DNA of 64,000 nt from Paraescarpia echinospica (lineage: Eukaryota; Annelida; Polychaeta; Sabellida; Siboglinidae), in the NCBI GenBank assembly GCA_020002185.1, contig CM034534.1:38671882-38735881 (forward strand). The letters are read 5' to 3'. Under the pieces are notes generated by a model that searched no databases, was not told the origin of the DNA, and saw only the letters and a list, made by a program, of their open reading frames with translations. The position numbers and the translations under genes were made by a program. Shown here one piece after another: positions 48,263 through 61,157 of the stretch (position 1 is the first letter of the stretch; each line of letters opens with the position of its first letter).

Positions 48263-51200
48263 GAGAAAATGGGTGTACTGGGCTCAAGTATCCTCTGTTA
48301 AGGATTTGGAACATGAACGAAGACCCTAATGCACTGGCAACATAGTCTAGGTGGCGAATGTGAACCTTAAACCCAGCCATCTGATAAAATAAGTTTAGTC
48401 CTTTCGGGTAGATTGTCTTCTCTGCAAAACAACTTTTGTAAATTAAACCTAAAAAAGAAAAACATGTATGATTAATGGTACATCTAAATAACGACCATCG
48501 GTCTACAACGGAGACGAGAATGCGTGATTATCCAGTCATGGCACAGGGATGCATTCAGCCGTTACATTCCCATGCCACTGAACATTAAACAATGACCAAT
48601 TGGACAAGGCTGAGGATAGTAACCGGGGGTTATCCTCCTCTGTCCTGTTAAATAACATAGATGAATAAAAAAAAATTAAACATGCACATATACAATCACA
48701 GAGGGTTCGCTGCAAGATAGAAAAAGTATTTGCGACACGATGGTGTTCATCTGAATCAGAGGGGGACGATGCTGTATTAAAAAAAACATACGGTGGCCGT
48801 ACGAAGGTATGCGCTGAAATTAATGTAAACACGGGGTTGCGAAGTTGTGGTGCTGTCCACAGACCCGCTAAGCTAAACACCCCACACCTCCACAAACACG
48901 TGTCCTGTTATTAATAATTAATACATGGGTATTCAGTAATTATTCCGGACGGTAAACCTGTAAAAACAAAATAAGCCATTATATTGTGTATGAACTATAT
49001 CTATCCTATCATAGTTGTACAGGTGACGGAAACATGTGAAGCTGTACGAGCCAGCACTGCTGCAACCCGACAACCTCACATGCAGCCTAATCCCCCTAAC
49101 AACTACACAATTGCACTAACATTACGACGTCTCACAGTGTCCTAAGCGCTATGGTCATTGTTCTGTAGAAGTCCATTGTTCATTGTAATTTGGTGGCCAC
49201 CAGCATATCTTTCAGGTTCTTGTTCTTTGAGAATGCTGTTATAAATCTCGGCGTGTATATTTCTGGATACGCGGTTTGTAGCAGTTTATAGGTGGCTTTA
49301 GCTAGTTTAGCAATTGTTCGTCCCTGGTGGGAAACGAACGCAAACGCATTTAGCTTGTTGATAAATTATTACATCCCCGTTGTTGAAGAAAACGCATGTT
49401 TTCTATTTTAAGCGTATACGACTATCCGTTTTTGTTGCACCGATGGATTCGCCTGCTTATCAAACGGAACTATTAGACGAACGATATATTGGGTGTCGCC
49501 ACTGTTCAATAGCTTCCTCTTTCCCCGACATCAATTTTAATAAATCACCATATCTCTTTCAGAATGGTGCTAGAAGCCAGAGTGCCATATTAGCATAACG
49601 ATTATTTTGTCTTGCGATAGACACATCAGTTATTCCCTGGAATGAGATATATAGTTAGCCAGACAATATGTTAAAATTATCTATTCAACTCGACTTTTTG
49701 GTCATCTCATTTCTAATTCATTTGCAGAATAGTTGTTTTGGTGAATTCACCCGACAAATTATTAATTCATGCAATGTTTGCCGAAACACTAATTCAAATG
49801 ACCGTCAAAGTTTAGATAATTTTGTGAGTGCACGAAACAACTATGCACGAGTCTCTGCATTTGTGTCGACATTCCATGCCCTGTTGAAAATCACATTGGC
49901 TACAGATTCAGTGATTTGTCGACCCGGCAATTGATTTTTGTAAAGTACCAGTTGCAACGACCAAAATTAGTTCTTTCAAACATTACGCAACAGCGTGAAT
50001 GTATACTAGAAAAACTGACGTGTATCTTGCAAGGGAGGGTTACCGGTAGATGAAAAAGATGATGCTTCGGGAGATGGCAGTAGTATCGAAGTCTACATTC
50101 AGTCTAGAACTTATCGTGGACTGTTGTTAGGTGGTTAACAAACACACGCACTATAGTTTTAGTGGCATTTGTCGTGCGTGATTTATCACGCAGGGTTCGA
50201 CAAAGGAACTTCACTCCAATGAAAAATAATTGTGTACCTATGATGCCGGAAGGGGTCAAGTGTATACTCTTGCATTAATTTCCCATGCGAAAATGTAGTA
50301 GAGTAATATATTAAAACAAATTGCCAAAGTTGAGCCATGTTCCAAATCCCCCTAAACACGGCAGTGGTTAAATAATAAAACCCACTAACATGAGAATATG
50401 TTGCGAGTAAACACTTAACTAAGTACAATGAAAGAAACAGCAAGGCTTACATAAATTATTTGAAACGTAACGTATATACAATGTTTGATTCCATGTTTCA
50501 TATTTAATCAAAAAATTCTTTTCAATATGGCTAAGCAATGTATGAACATATTTTTGTTGATAACAAATATAACAATTTGCGTAGACGACCGGTCTCTGTG
50601 TATTTTATAATGAGTTTGACGAAGGTTTTGCTAAACAATTTCAAACATCGACAAGAAAATACAAACTATATGTCAATCTCCCGTTTACGTGACAAAAATG
50701 CTTGACCAAGACCATTTCATGTTTACACCAATAACAGCCATTGCTTTACAAATTGTCTGGTCCATGCGTGTAGTGTGGACATGTTTCATCCGGCGTTTGA
50801 TGGAGTGTTTCATTGAGAGACATTCTAGGACATTGCAGGAGTAATTTGGGGCATTCCCCTCGCCGTCTCACGGATTGTTGATCGTCTCTGTACTTGACAC
50901 GCTCTGGTAGCGACAGCCAATGGTTTTGGCGTCACGTATCACTAGCTTGTCAATACAGTCTAATAAATTGATGTCGCCGCAGGGCGTGCAGTGGTGAGCT
51001 GTGTGTGGCAGTGTGTGGTTGACAACTGGGTGTGGTTAAAGCAAAACGTCTTCCTTGTTTCGTAAGGAATATTTTTGTTAGGTCTGTAGCCATTAATCGT
51101 GATAAGGCACGACTGAAACACCTTTAATGAAATTTAAAAAAAACAGTAGCTTGGAGCAACGCACCAAACGCAAGTGTTTGTGGCGCCCACTGAAAAATGT

Positions 51201-52132
51201 TCCGCCATTCAATTTGTCAACTGAAAAAGTAAATAACTCTACATAACTACTTTTGTGTTTTACAACATCGCCAATTGGTAGATTAGAAAGCAATCGTTGG
51301 AGGAAGCGAATGAATATAGACATAGGCGTGTGGACGTCGGTGCCTCGGAGGAGGTTCACTTCGAGTGACCCGAAGTTAACGTATTCATGTTATTTAGGTT
51401 TATATAGTAATGAGCGTGTTCGGACATAACATGTAACTGATTTGTACCGTCACGGTAACGAACACAAGTTCATTCACAGTGGTAGAAAAAATCCCTGTTA
51501 AGGGACAAAATGGAGCATACCGAGAACATACCACGTACTCCATAAATTATAGCAATTCATCTGAACACGAATGACTCAATTGCACTGACTAAACAACTAT
51601 CTGAGACTGGTAGACCGATGGAAAGTGGTTCAAGCAAAGTGTACCGAACGTAGCAGTACAGTTGAATTAGTTAGCATTGGTGGATATCGTGTTCTTTTCA
51701 TCAAGTTGACGTCCACGCACGCACTATATATATAGTTTCGCAAGTGACTGTAATGTTTTTGTAGGCCCCACTACCCCGCACACTGCTCTCTGTATGTTGA
51801 CGCGGATTACATTAGTAGCACAACATGCGCTTTAATCGCCGGAACGTGTTTCCACAATAAAGAATGATCGCATAATTTGTGAAACCGACCAATTCACAGC
51901 ATGGAGGTTTGAACTCGCATTTGTTTGCGAAATGCGAATGTTTGCACACTCTTGCCACGATGTATAAGTCTGAACGTAGGTATCTACCACTTCAACCTTT
52001 TCTCGTACATCGGTAGTAGACATCTTACCACCTTTGTCAAGTTGTGACACAAGAATGTGATGTAGACACAAACTAATGACATTTCTTTCACGCGATGCCT
52101 TCATCATAAGGTCAACACGATCAGTTCCGGCG
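48263..52132. other. Unassigned sequence (3.9 kb)
   Basis: The longest stretch without a feature. No gene, RNA, tandem repeat or transposon end was recognised; open frames are all below 120 codons with no known domain. A short ACTATATATATAGT palindrome lies near 51722-51735. Confidence 0.4.
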
Positions 52133-52524
52133 TATGTGTATCTCCGTGCAGTTACCTACTCCTATGTGTATCTCCGTGCAGTTACCTACTCCTATGTGTA
52201 TCTCCGTGCAGTTACCTACTCCTATGTGTATCTCCGTGCAGTTACCTACTCCTATGTGTATCTCCGTGCAGTTACCTACTCCTATGTGTATCTCCGTGCA
52301 GTTACCTACTCCTATGTGTATCTCCGTGCAGTTACCTACTCCTATGTGTATCTCCGTGCAGTTACCTACTCCTATGTGTATCTCCGTGCAGTTACCTACT
52401 CCTATGTGTATCTCCGTGCAGTTACCTACTCCTATGTGTATCTCCGTGCAGTTACCTACTCCTATGTGTATCTCCGTGCAGTTACCTACTCCTATGTGTA
52501 TCTCCGTGCAGTTACCTACTCCTA
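52133..52524. repeat. 30-bp minisatellite, 13 identical copies
   Basis: The unit TATGTGTATCTCCGTGCAGT plus TACCTACTCC is repeated 13 times without a single difference. Frames open on both strands (YVYLRAVTYS, GVGNCTEIHI, MCISVQLPTP) simply follow from a 30-bp unit with no stop. Confidence 0.98.
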
Positions 52525-52879
52525 ACAACACTGTTGTCTGGTTGGTCACGTTGCTTGTGTGGGATCAGATATTATATTGAGCAATATGAGCAATATACTG
52601 ACCATCTCGAGCATGCGTACACAACTTCTGCCACGCTTAGTATATCGAGAATGTCAAGGAGATGAATTACCGCGAAAGTGCGTAAACGCGGAGAGTTCGA
52701 AACTTACTTAAATGGACGTTTGCCACTTTTTAGAAAGGTCACTTGCACTCGATGATGGCATCATGATGTAAACAAAATTAGCTCTGTCGTGATAGCATGC
52801 CCATGCAGTTACATAGTCATACACCCAGTGTCAGAAAGAGCACATTGCGAGTGTATATGTGCAATGAGATGCGTACAAG
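52525..52879. other. Unassigned sequence
   Basis: Nothing recognised. Confidence 0.35.
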
Positions 52880-53000
52880 TAAATATAAAAGTTCTTATAT
52901 AGCGCAGTATATAAAGACTGCTCAAAGCGCTCCACACCGTGAAAGACTTTAACTTCGCTTAACCGAGGACAGGGCTGATGCCGCCGCCCCCTGACACTCG
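52880..53000 (-). mobile_element. SINE/LINE 3'-tail remnant
   Basis: On the minus strand the sequence reads GGAGCGCTTTGAGCAGTCTT and then TGCGCTATATAAGAACTTTT, matching the tail of the SINE copies at 8260-8320 and 25540-25600. The head and central part are not present. Confidence 0.65.
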
Positions 53001-53614
53001 TCGTCATCAACAACATACTTTCATGTCAAATGTCAGTCGGCCTACGCTATGTTGAATATTAATGCAAATTATATTCAGTATTTTGTTCTTCTTCTATTGT
53101 AAGTTTGTCGTACTATTCACAAATTGAAAAATTCTGCTATTTTTGTTACAAGTATAGTGCCTTTTTAGCCATTATTTTTCAATTTTTCCTAATTGTTTTC
53201 TAGATACTGGATAGCCGGCTAGCAGAAATCTATTATTTTGGAAAAAAGTTATTCATGAACTTTTCGACATATGTGATGTTCGTTTATTCAATGTATTTCT
53301 TATTTTCATTTATTCCTTTCTTGTTATACTAATGGTTTATTACATAAACTATGATACATTCCAATCAATAGATAGATTGCCACGGTTTCTGTAATGAAGG
53401 TATAAAGCCACGAGTGGCTGATTAACCCTCACAATACATGTGATACATATGTAAATTTCATGGTGCAAGATAACAATTTGTGTGATTGAAGAAAGAAGAA
53501 AGACAGCAACATGAATCACAGCAGTACTATTTTCATGAATACTTCATTTAAAATTGCAACAAAGAATGCTATTTATATAAGTCATTAATATTATTTACTA
53601 GCAAAAAATGACAA
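53001..53614. other. Unassigned AT-rich sequence
   Basis: Nothing recognised. Confidence 0.35.
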
Positions 53615-54075
53615 TAAGTTGCCATGATTTGAGAAGATTTGATTGATTTTGCTTTAATAACTGTTGATAGTGATTTCTTTCTGCTATTTTAAAAATTGAG
53701 TTAAGCTTATTGCGGTATGCTTTATAGTTAGTTTCATTAGTATGGGTAGGTGTTTTTTTGTAGTAGGCGAATAATTTATTTAAACAATTTATGGATGTCT
53801 TCAGCCCATGTGATAGCGATGGTTTCCTATTACTGTATTTTTTATTAATCTTTACTTCAAAAAAGCAGTTAAAATAATGCTTACCAAACTGTGAACAGAA
53901 AGCAGCATATGCATTATTTGAGTCATCAAGCTCAAAACTAACAAGAGACCAATCAGCGTTAGTTAGACTTGTTGACATGATTCTCACACAGACCACCATA
54001 TGCTTAATTATGTTGGATTTAAGAAGTATCATAATTGCATACAACTTGGACAACAATGTGATTTTAAACATCCTT
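53615..54075 (-). mobile_element. LINE fragment: endonuclease-RT linker region
   Basis: One minus-strand frame (residues from about 54000 down to 53620) reads LTNADWSLVSFELDDSNNAY, KINKKYSNRKPSLSHGLKTS, INCLNKLFAYYKKTPT, YKAYRNKLNSIFKIAERNHY and LLKSWQLI. This is the region between endonuclease and reverse transcriptase in CR1/Jockey-like LINEs. It stops before the RT core. The frame is intact for over 140 codons, so this copy is younger than most others here. Confidence 0.75.
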
Positions 54076-54327
54076 CTTTTTTCGATAACTGCTTGGCTGT
54101 AAGGCTTAGGTGTATAACGAGACTGCCGAAATGTGTGTTTTCCTTACTTAACGTCAGCAAAGAAACTGTCAGGAGCCAAAAGTTAAAAATATATGAAATA
54201 ATAATATTCATTTTTGGTAATGCATATGCTGTATTATATTCTCACACGTTTTGTTGATACAATAAGTACGTTGTATAATACGTGTCTGCAAAATTTTCAT
54301 AATAGTCTAATTTCCAAATCAAAATAA
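54076..54327. other. Sequence between LINE fragments
   Basis: No clear coding match. Possibly upstream sequence of the first fragment. Confidence 0.3.
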
Positions 54328-54895
54328 ACACAAATTTATTAATTTGTGTTTTACAAGGAATTCCACCATGTGGTCTCTAATAAGCGTTTCTAATAATTTG
54401 CATAAAACTGATGTTAAGCTCACTGGTCTGAAATGATCTGTCTTGCACCTCGATCCCTTTTTAAATAATGGTGTAATGTTTGCTTCTTTCCATTTTAGTG
54501 GAACGATTCCCTCTTTAAGTGACAAGTTAAAGTATATAGCAAGTGGTGTACTGATTTGGTGTACAATTTCCTTAAACGGTTTTGGTGGTATCCCGCCAAC
54601 TCCAGGTGATTTGTTTTCTTTTGACATCGTAATGTTGTTTGATATCATTTCAGGAGTAACAAACAACTGCCCTAATTGATTTGATTCATCCCCCTCAAAT
54701 TTAGTAACTGGTAATGGCCTTGAACTCTGCAAAACCCGCCACCCCGCACAGGGAGAAGGCGGAGAAAGGTGAGAAAATGACAGTGAACTTATATTGTTTG
54801 TGGTAAACACTGAGCTGAAATACTCGTTCATGACCTCTGCCATTTGAAACCCATCAGATATTACGTTTCTTGCACTGTTTTCTAGTGGTCCCAAT
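54328..54895 (-). mobile_element. LINE fragment: N-terminal RT region of a second element
   Basis: A continuous minus-strand frame of about 190 codons carries FQMAEVMNEYFSSVFTTNN, KFEGDESNQLGQLFVTPEMI, KENKSPGVGGIPPKPFKEIV, LAIYFNLSLKEGIVPLKWKE, ANITPLFKKGS and FRPVSLTSVLCKLLETLIRD, then HKLIN where homology ends. This is the RT fingers of a CR1/Jockey-type LINE. The palm with the catalytic aspartates is missing. The frame is still open, but a Cys/Trp/Arg-containing stretch (CAGWRVLQSS) looks inserted. Confidence 0.85.
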
Positions 54896-54896
54896 G

Positions 54897-57063
54897 ATAC
54901 TTATGCAGATCCCAATAAAAACTATAATATCCTTGATAAAATTGTTACTATTGCTATGGAAAAGATCTTACCTATTAAAATAATAAAATATAATAAATAT
55001 AAACATAAGAAAACACCTTGAATTACTCATGGCATATTATGTTAATTAATTAAGTTTAGAAATAAATTGTATGCAAGAATAAAACAGACTCCGGTAATTA
55101 TGGATCAATATCGTAAACTCAAAACTAATTTGCATAATTATAATATAATTCTTAAAAAGAAACATTCGATTAGCTAAGCAGATGCATTATCAGTACAGTT
55201 TTGAAAAAGCATAAACATGATAATAAAAAGACATGGTGCTTAATTAAAGAAATTATTCAGAAAAACCCAAAGAAAGAACAATTTCCGGATTCGTTCAAAG
55301 TGGAGAGAGAAATGATAAGCGATAAATGTATTATTGCAAATCAGTTTAACTCGTGTTTTACAAATATTCGTCCAACTCTAGCATCTAAGTTAACTACAAC
55401 TGATGATAAATCCTATTAAGATTGTTTAAAAAACCAAACACTTCGCACCTTCAGTTTTAAACCAATTGAAGTAGACGTGCTGCCAGCATAACTGATCACT
55501 TACCTCCAAAATTAAGTTGCGGAGTAGATGGCATATCAACCAAAATATTAGAATTGATAACACGTGATATTAGCAAAGCAGTCACCCTAATTATAGATAA
55601 ATCCATCATGACTGGTATATTTCCAAACAAATTAAAAATTGCTAAAGTTATACCTCTTTTCAAAAAAGGTCATAATTCTAACCTTGACAATTATCATCCA
55701 ATTTCAATATAGCCAGCTATTTAAAAAGAATTGAAAGGATAATGTTTGATCATTTGAAGATGTTATACTATAATAGGCGATACTGTTTTAGAAAGAAACA
55801 TTAAATGATGCGGCACTTGATCTTTGTAAGAGTTATTTATACAATCGTAAACAATATGTAGAAATTGAAAATGTCAAGTCTAAAGAAACGGTTATCACCA
55901 CTGGCGTTCCACAGGGTTCAATTTGAGCACCCCTCTTGTTTATTATATACGTAGATGACATAGCCTTTTCGAATGACCTTTTTATGTTCGTAACTTATGC
56001 AGATGACACTATCCATACTAGTACTCTAAGGGCATTTAAAGTTTCAGAAGGCCAAATGCAAAGTGAAAATATTAATAAAGAACTCACAAAGGTTAGCGAT
56101 TGGTTGAAAGCAAATGAACGTTCACTAAATACCCAAAAAACGAATTGATGATTTGTCATATGCCTCAAAAGAAAGTAGAATACCCTCTATTATAAATAGA
56201 TGAGACAAACATTGAAGATGTAAATGATTCCAATTTGTTAGGCATTACCATAAATAACCATTTAAATTGGCAGAGTCACACAAACAAAATAGCAAATAAA
56301 ATAAATAAAACAATAGGAATTCTAAATAAACTTAAACATTTTCCCCTTCAAACATTGTATATTATGTATAATTCTCTTATTCTCTCTCATATTAATTATG
56401 GTATCCTCTAATGGTTTCATCAGGCACATCGAATTTTTCACATTACAGAAAAAAGCAATGCGAATAATATCCATAAGTAAATACAATGCTCACACATTAC
56501 TAAAGTTGAATGACATTGATAGACTCCAGCAACTAAAATTCTACTACCAATTAATTAACAATCAGTTACCCGAATATATTTCAAAGTTATTCCTTGCACA
56601 CACAACTATGACATTCATCAACACAACACACGTAAACTCAATGATCTGCGTATGTCTAGAGTCAAACATGAATTTGCCACCCAAAAAAATTAGATATCGC
56701 GTAGTTGAGACAGTTAATAATACACCAGACACTAACATTCAGAAAATGTATACACATAGTCTACATGATTTCTCAAGTTACATAATAAATTACATTATTC
56801 TAAATTATGAATCATGCTGTTTTATCCATAATTGCTATATTTGTAATTCTTAAAGCAATTATTGTAATTTACTAATCTGACCATACTATGTACATGTTGT
56901 TATTGTTTACATTTGTGGGGTGGCTCCCGTGCTAGCGACAATATGTCTTAATGGGAGTCTCCCCGACCTTACATATTATTCATATTACCGATGAATTAGT
57001 ATATATAATGAGTATGTGGACATGGTCAAATGAATTGAATATTGAATCTTGAATCTCTTGAAT
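54897..57063 (+). mobile_element. Decayed CR1-like LINE with 3' end
   Basis: In order on the plus strand: linker (NYNILDKIVTIAMEKILPIK, 54915-54980), KHKHDNKKTWCLIKEIIQKN (55205), SDKCIIANQFNSCFTNIRPT, GVDGISTKILELI (about 55520), KIAKVIPLFKKGHNSNLDNY (about 55640), TTGVPQGS (about 55900), the catalytic YADD (55996-56007), WLKANERSLNTQKTN, and the C-terminal FTLQKKAMRIISISKYNAHT with LQQLKFYYQLINNQLPEYIS (56430-56580). A 3' region follows with a GTGGCTCCCGTGCTAGCGAC / GGGAGTCTCCCC motif (56925-56975) and TTGAATCT terminal repeats (57035-57063). Many stops and frameshifts; inactive. Confidence 0.9.
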
Positions 57064-57328
57064 CTTACTCCCTGACATACCTGTTCAATCGAACACAATC
57101 TCGATTTTTCTAGGAAGCATTCAACCACGCTGCAGTTAATGCGCGACGAATATTCGTACTCAAATATCCACCTCTGTGTATAGCCAGGTATTCATTTATA
57201 GAACTGGATGAACTGGTACAACGTAAAATTAACGAACTTGCCCAATGTTCGACACGGCAGCATATAATTCGAAACCAGGTTCTCTCGATTGAGAGTCCGA
57301 TGTTCTACCCATTGCGCCACAGCGCTCC
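57064..57328 (-). mobile_element. SINE with tRNA-like head
   Basis: On the minus strand it begins GGAGCGCTGTGGCGCAATGG (57328), with box A GGCGCAATGGGT and box-B-like TGGTTTCGAATTA (about 57272). The CORE-like CATTGGGCAAGTTCGTTAAT follows, then the body shared with 7989-8250 (ACCTGGCTATAC, GTGGATATTTGAGTACGAAT, TGTGTTCGATTGAACAGGT). The usual AAAGCGCTTTG tail is missing: the sequence stops at GGGAGTA directly against the TTGAATCT end of the LINE. It shows the family's full head most clearly. Confidence 0.88.
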
Positions 57329-60300
57329 ACTTAATATCTTACTGAGAGTACACAAGACATATATAGGTCAGTAGTTGTCGTTTTGTCAGTAAGCCCCCTA
57401 TTCTGAGTTGAGGATAACCTTTGTGAGTTTCTGCACATTGCAAACATGTCATTCGTCCTGCTGGTGTTAATGAGCGGCGTTAGATCGATGCCATAGTGGT
57501 TGGAGAGGGGCGTTCACCAATCGACCACGGCCTATGTCAGCTCAGGCGAATATCTCAGGATTCAATGCCTGACGTTACCGTTGTTCAGTGGTTTTGTCAT
57601 AGTTTCTGGGCTCGAGAACGAGCATGCAACTGACCCAATACGTGACGTCGGTGCAGTTGACGCATCTCTTAGCAGCATTGGTGCTAATTACATGTGAAGA
57701 CACACCAGACGGGTCGTTTTAATACATCAATCTAGCTGCTGTCTCTCATGGTTTCTAGTCGATACCGGCAGAGTCAAGTTGTCGCTTTGTGCCGTCTATT
57801 TATAGCGTAAAGGTGATCGCCCAGAGTTTCGCTTGATCTTGCTCTAAGAGACAGCTATTGTGTTGGGGTTTGGACACATCAATGCGTTTGTACTAGGTCA
57901 ATATTTTTTACAAAAATTTACATTTATGCAATAACCAACACAAGTCTAATGTAGTTTGAGAATTGGAATTGACCAAAGGATGATGTTTTTTATTGGAAAG
58001 TGGATTGCTTCTAATCCAGCCACTTTTGGGCATAAAGATAGTAGGAATGTGATGTCTAACATGGAAACCAGAACGGAAATTGAACCCTTGTACAGACCCA
58101 TCAAAGTTTCTCAGGCACACATTCATACAGCATGATGACAATATTACATGCATACATTATTTGTCGCTATAGAGGTATAAAACCACTACGAATATAAACC
58201 TAAGCAAACAATACAAACATTCCACCACCAATAGACACATGCAATTACAAAAAGGTGGGGCCATGCCGCCTATCCTGTATATACATAAGAAATGATATAT
58301 TCCGTTTGCAAAACAAAAAGCCTGTTGATGCACCAAAACCCAACACATTCAAGAATTGGGGATATGCCCCTGTGTTCAAACCGAAATTTGGGAAAGCGAC
58401 ATTTTTCAAATTCTTTTTCTAACAACGGTGTATAATAGTTGTTTTATTTAAACGTGCCTAGGCAGAAAGGTGGGGAGGATTTAGAAGTATCAGGATATAC
58501 ACGACATGACACACAGATACACAACGCAGAAATGGCGGCTTAACCGCTAATCCAATTCAAAGGTTGGGGCCTAATCCTGACATGTCTTGTTTGGCTGAAG
58601 GCGCTGGGTGGTTTCACTAAGCCAAACAGCTGGAAGTAATTATCGCCTCAGCCACTTAGCTCAATACCCACACTAAGCCTATCCTAGCCATTACATAACA
58701 TACAGTATGCTCTGCGTTCATACCTTCATTTATCCAATAGATGCATGCACTCAGTTACTCTCAGATGACATACGTCAGTGTCGAACTTCATCTAGGCTAC
58801 GCACCGGAATCCTATTGGTTTCCCTGAGTCTCTGTCGGAGCAATAGTTATTGTTATCAGGTATAGTGACTATGTCTCTCAGAAGCTGAGTTGAAGTTGAT
58901 TAGATATCTGCAGGAATTATCTTTGGAACTCCTGTTCGAAGGTTTCCGGGTGCTCAGTTATCTAAGTACGTGTTGCCTCGTGGGATTCCTTGACAATCTG
59001 ATACTGGTGCTAACATGGCATATTTACCCTGGCTACGTTTTTGTCTTTACAATCTTACGAACGAAATATTCGATTGTTTCAACAATTGACAAACAAAATC
59101 AAAATTTCAAGATAAGAGTGGATTGTAGAAGAGAAGGGTTTCATGAACATAAGTCATGTCCTGGCAGGGTTTCTTAAAATACGCAAGTTACTCACCTGTT
59201 TAATAAAAATAACTGTTTTATAGCAGTACGAAGTGTATCAAGGAATGCCACTAATAGCGTCATGGACGCAATGTCCGCCTATAAATCACACAATGAAGAG
59301 AGAAAGTATGCAACGCGATTTTTTTAGGACAACGACATCTAATCCAGATCCAAGCAGTACAGAACACTACACACTCCACGCACATTGCTCCAATCAAAGC
59401 GTTTGGCTTCGATGAACTCAGCAAGTTTCTTTACATATATTCGCTTTCGAGTTATCGCAAATTACGAATTCCACCTTCCAATAGCCACTTGTGTTGTAAC
59501 TGGCGAGCACCATCAATGGATATCTGAACATAACACATATTAGGTAGATTAGCCAAAGGTTGATGCTGAACAAACCACCATTTAAAAAGACATATATTCC
59601 CTGTTATTTGGTACCCAGAGAAAGCTCACGTATTCTTTCCAAAGAGTATAATTTGAAAAATAAATTATCCAACAAGTTCAGCACTCTTCTTCAAAAACAA
59701 GATTGGTCATTATTTTGGCAAAAGTACAATCAGCTTTTTCCTTGCTATTTCCAATTGCACAAGACATGAAGTCTCCTCTCTTGCTTGCGTGTTTTGTAAA
59801 TTTTGCAACGTTAATAAAACATAAAATTTCCTTGAAAAATAACAACAAAGTGAACAACAGCTTTGACGGGAAAGTGCGACAACCAGTTTGAAAACCGTTG
59901 TAAATGACAATGGCATGGTAATAACAGCAGGACAATAAGAAAAGATCACTCAACAACATAATTTACATGTGGCTATTGAGAATAAAGGTAGGCGTATCAT
60001 GGACAAACATATTGTAGATGTAATTAGACGTGCTCACGCTAGAGTAGTAGTTCTAGGTCACGTAATGAGACACAAAGCTCGAGATCATTTAATGAAAACA
60101 GAAAATACTGTCGACAATTAATGGTTTCGCAGCATGACTTGTGTGTGCAATAGAGACGTGTTGCACACACAAGTAATGGCTTGAAATGGGGAGTCGTGAT
60201 CAAGTACATTCGCAACAGTCACGGCATCCGAAGATGATGACGATAATGATGATGCCTAGTTGATTAATGGAATTTCCGGGGTTTTCTCCGATAGCGTGTT

Positions 60301-60400
60301 GGTAGATCGCTATCTTAGCACTAAAGATCGTAATGACCGCATTATTTTGCCAGATCCTGTGATTCTTCGACTTACCACATGCTTGGAACTTGTCTACGAT

Positions 60401-60401
<1 letters not shown>
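57329..60401. other. Unassigned sequence (3.1 kb)
   Basis: No gene, RNA or transposon recognised. Open frames do not exceed 95 codons. Confidence 0.4.
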
Positions 60402-60489
<88 letters not shown>

Positions 60490-60490
60490 T
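60402..60490. repeat. (TA)n-(GATA)n microsatellite
   Basis: About 15 TA units followed by about 14 GATA units. Confidence 0.96.
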
Positions 60491-61157
60491 ACTAACAACG
60501 TCGTCTGAGTCAGCCTGGTTGTTGTTTGCTGTATCGTTGTTCGCTTGACCGATGCATGTTTGTCACACACATCAACAAAAAGTGGCATACATGTACACAT
60601 CGTCTGCAATATCGACGACAGTAGATGACGCATCAAACAGTCTGCGCTGAACTTTTTATTCGATCAATACATGATCACATTAAACAAGACTTTGCTGAGC
60701 TACGACACCGGAATACTGTCACTGTATAGTGATCGCTGCCGGACACAAAATACATTTTATTATAAACGATTATGAATCCACAATATAATGCCATTGTTCA
60801 TTACTTGCTACAACATCCGAGATAGGCACTCTGATTTGTTTCATTTCAACTACCGTTATAATCGATAGCTTAGTGTACTATCAATAGCTACATTGAATAT
60901 TGATGCAGTTGCATCGTCACGTCAACAATCGCGATATATGTATAGTTCGATGGGCTGTTACATCCCTCGTTTTGTGGTTACTGTCGTTAAGTTATTTGTG
61001 CAATGGCGGGGCAGCACTGAAGTGCTTGACGCATACAATGGCTGGATCCTCCGTATTCTGATTGTTGAAGTTTTGTTTTCTGATCGTAGCAGTTGCACCG
61101 TTTGTATTTGCAGATTTGTTTACTTTCTGCAGACGCCGGCTCCGTTGGACACAACGA
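60491..61157. other. Unassigned sequence
   Basis: No gene recognised. The 132-codon frame at 60893-61291 runs into the LINE but its first part matches nothing I know. Confidence 0.35.

Noticed and set aside
52076..52580. 10-residue repeat protein and CRISPR-like array
   Set aside because: The 30-bp units are directly tandem with no spacers, so this is not CRISPR, and open frames exist on both strands as a repeat artefact.
54319..54894. Host gene for a 191-residue protein
   Set aside because: It contains the RT-finger motifs of a LINE and lacks the rest of the protein.
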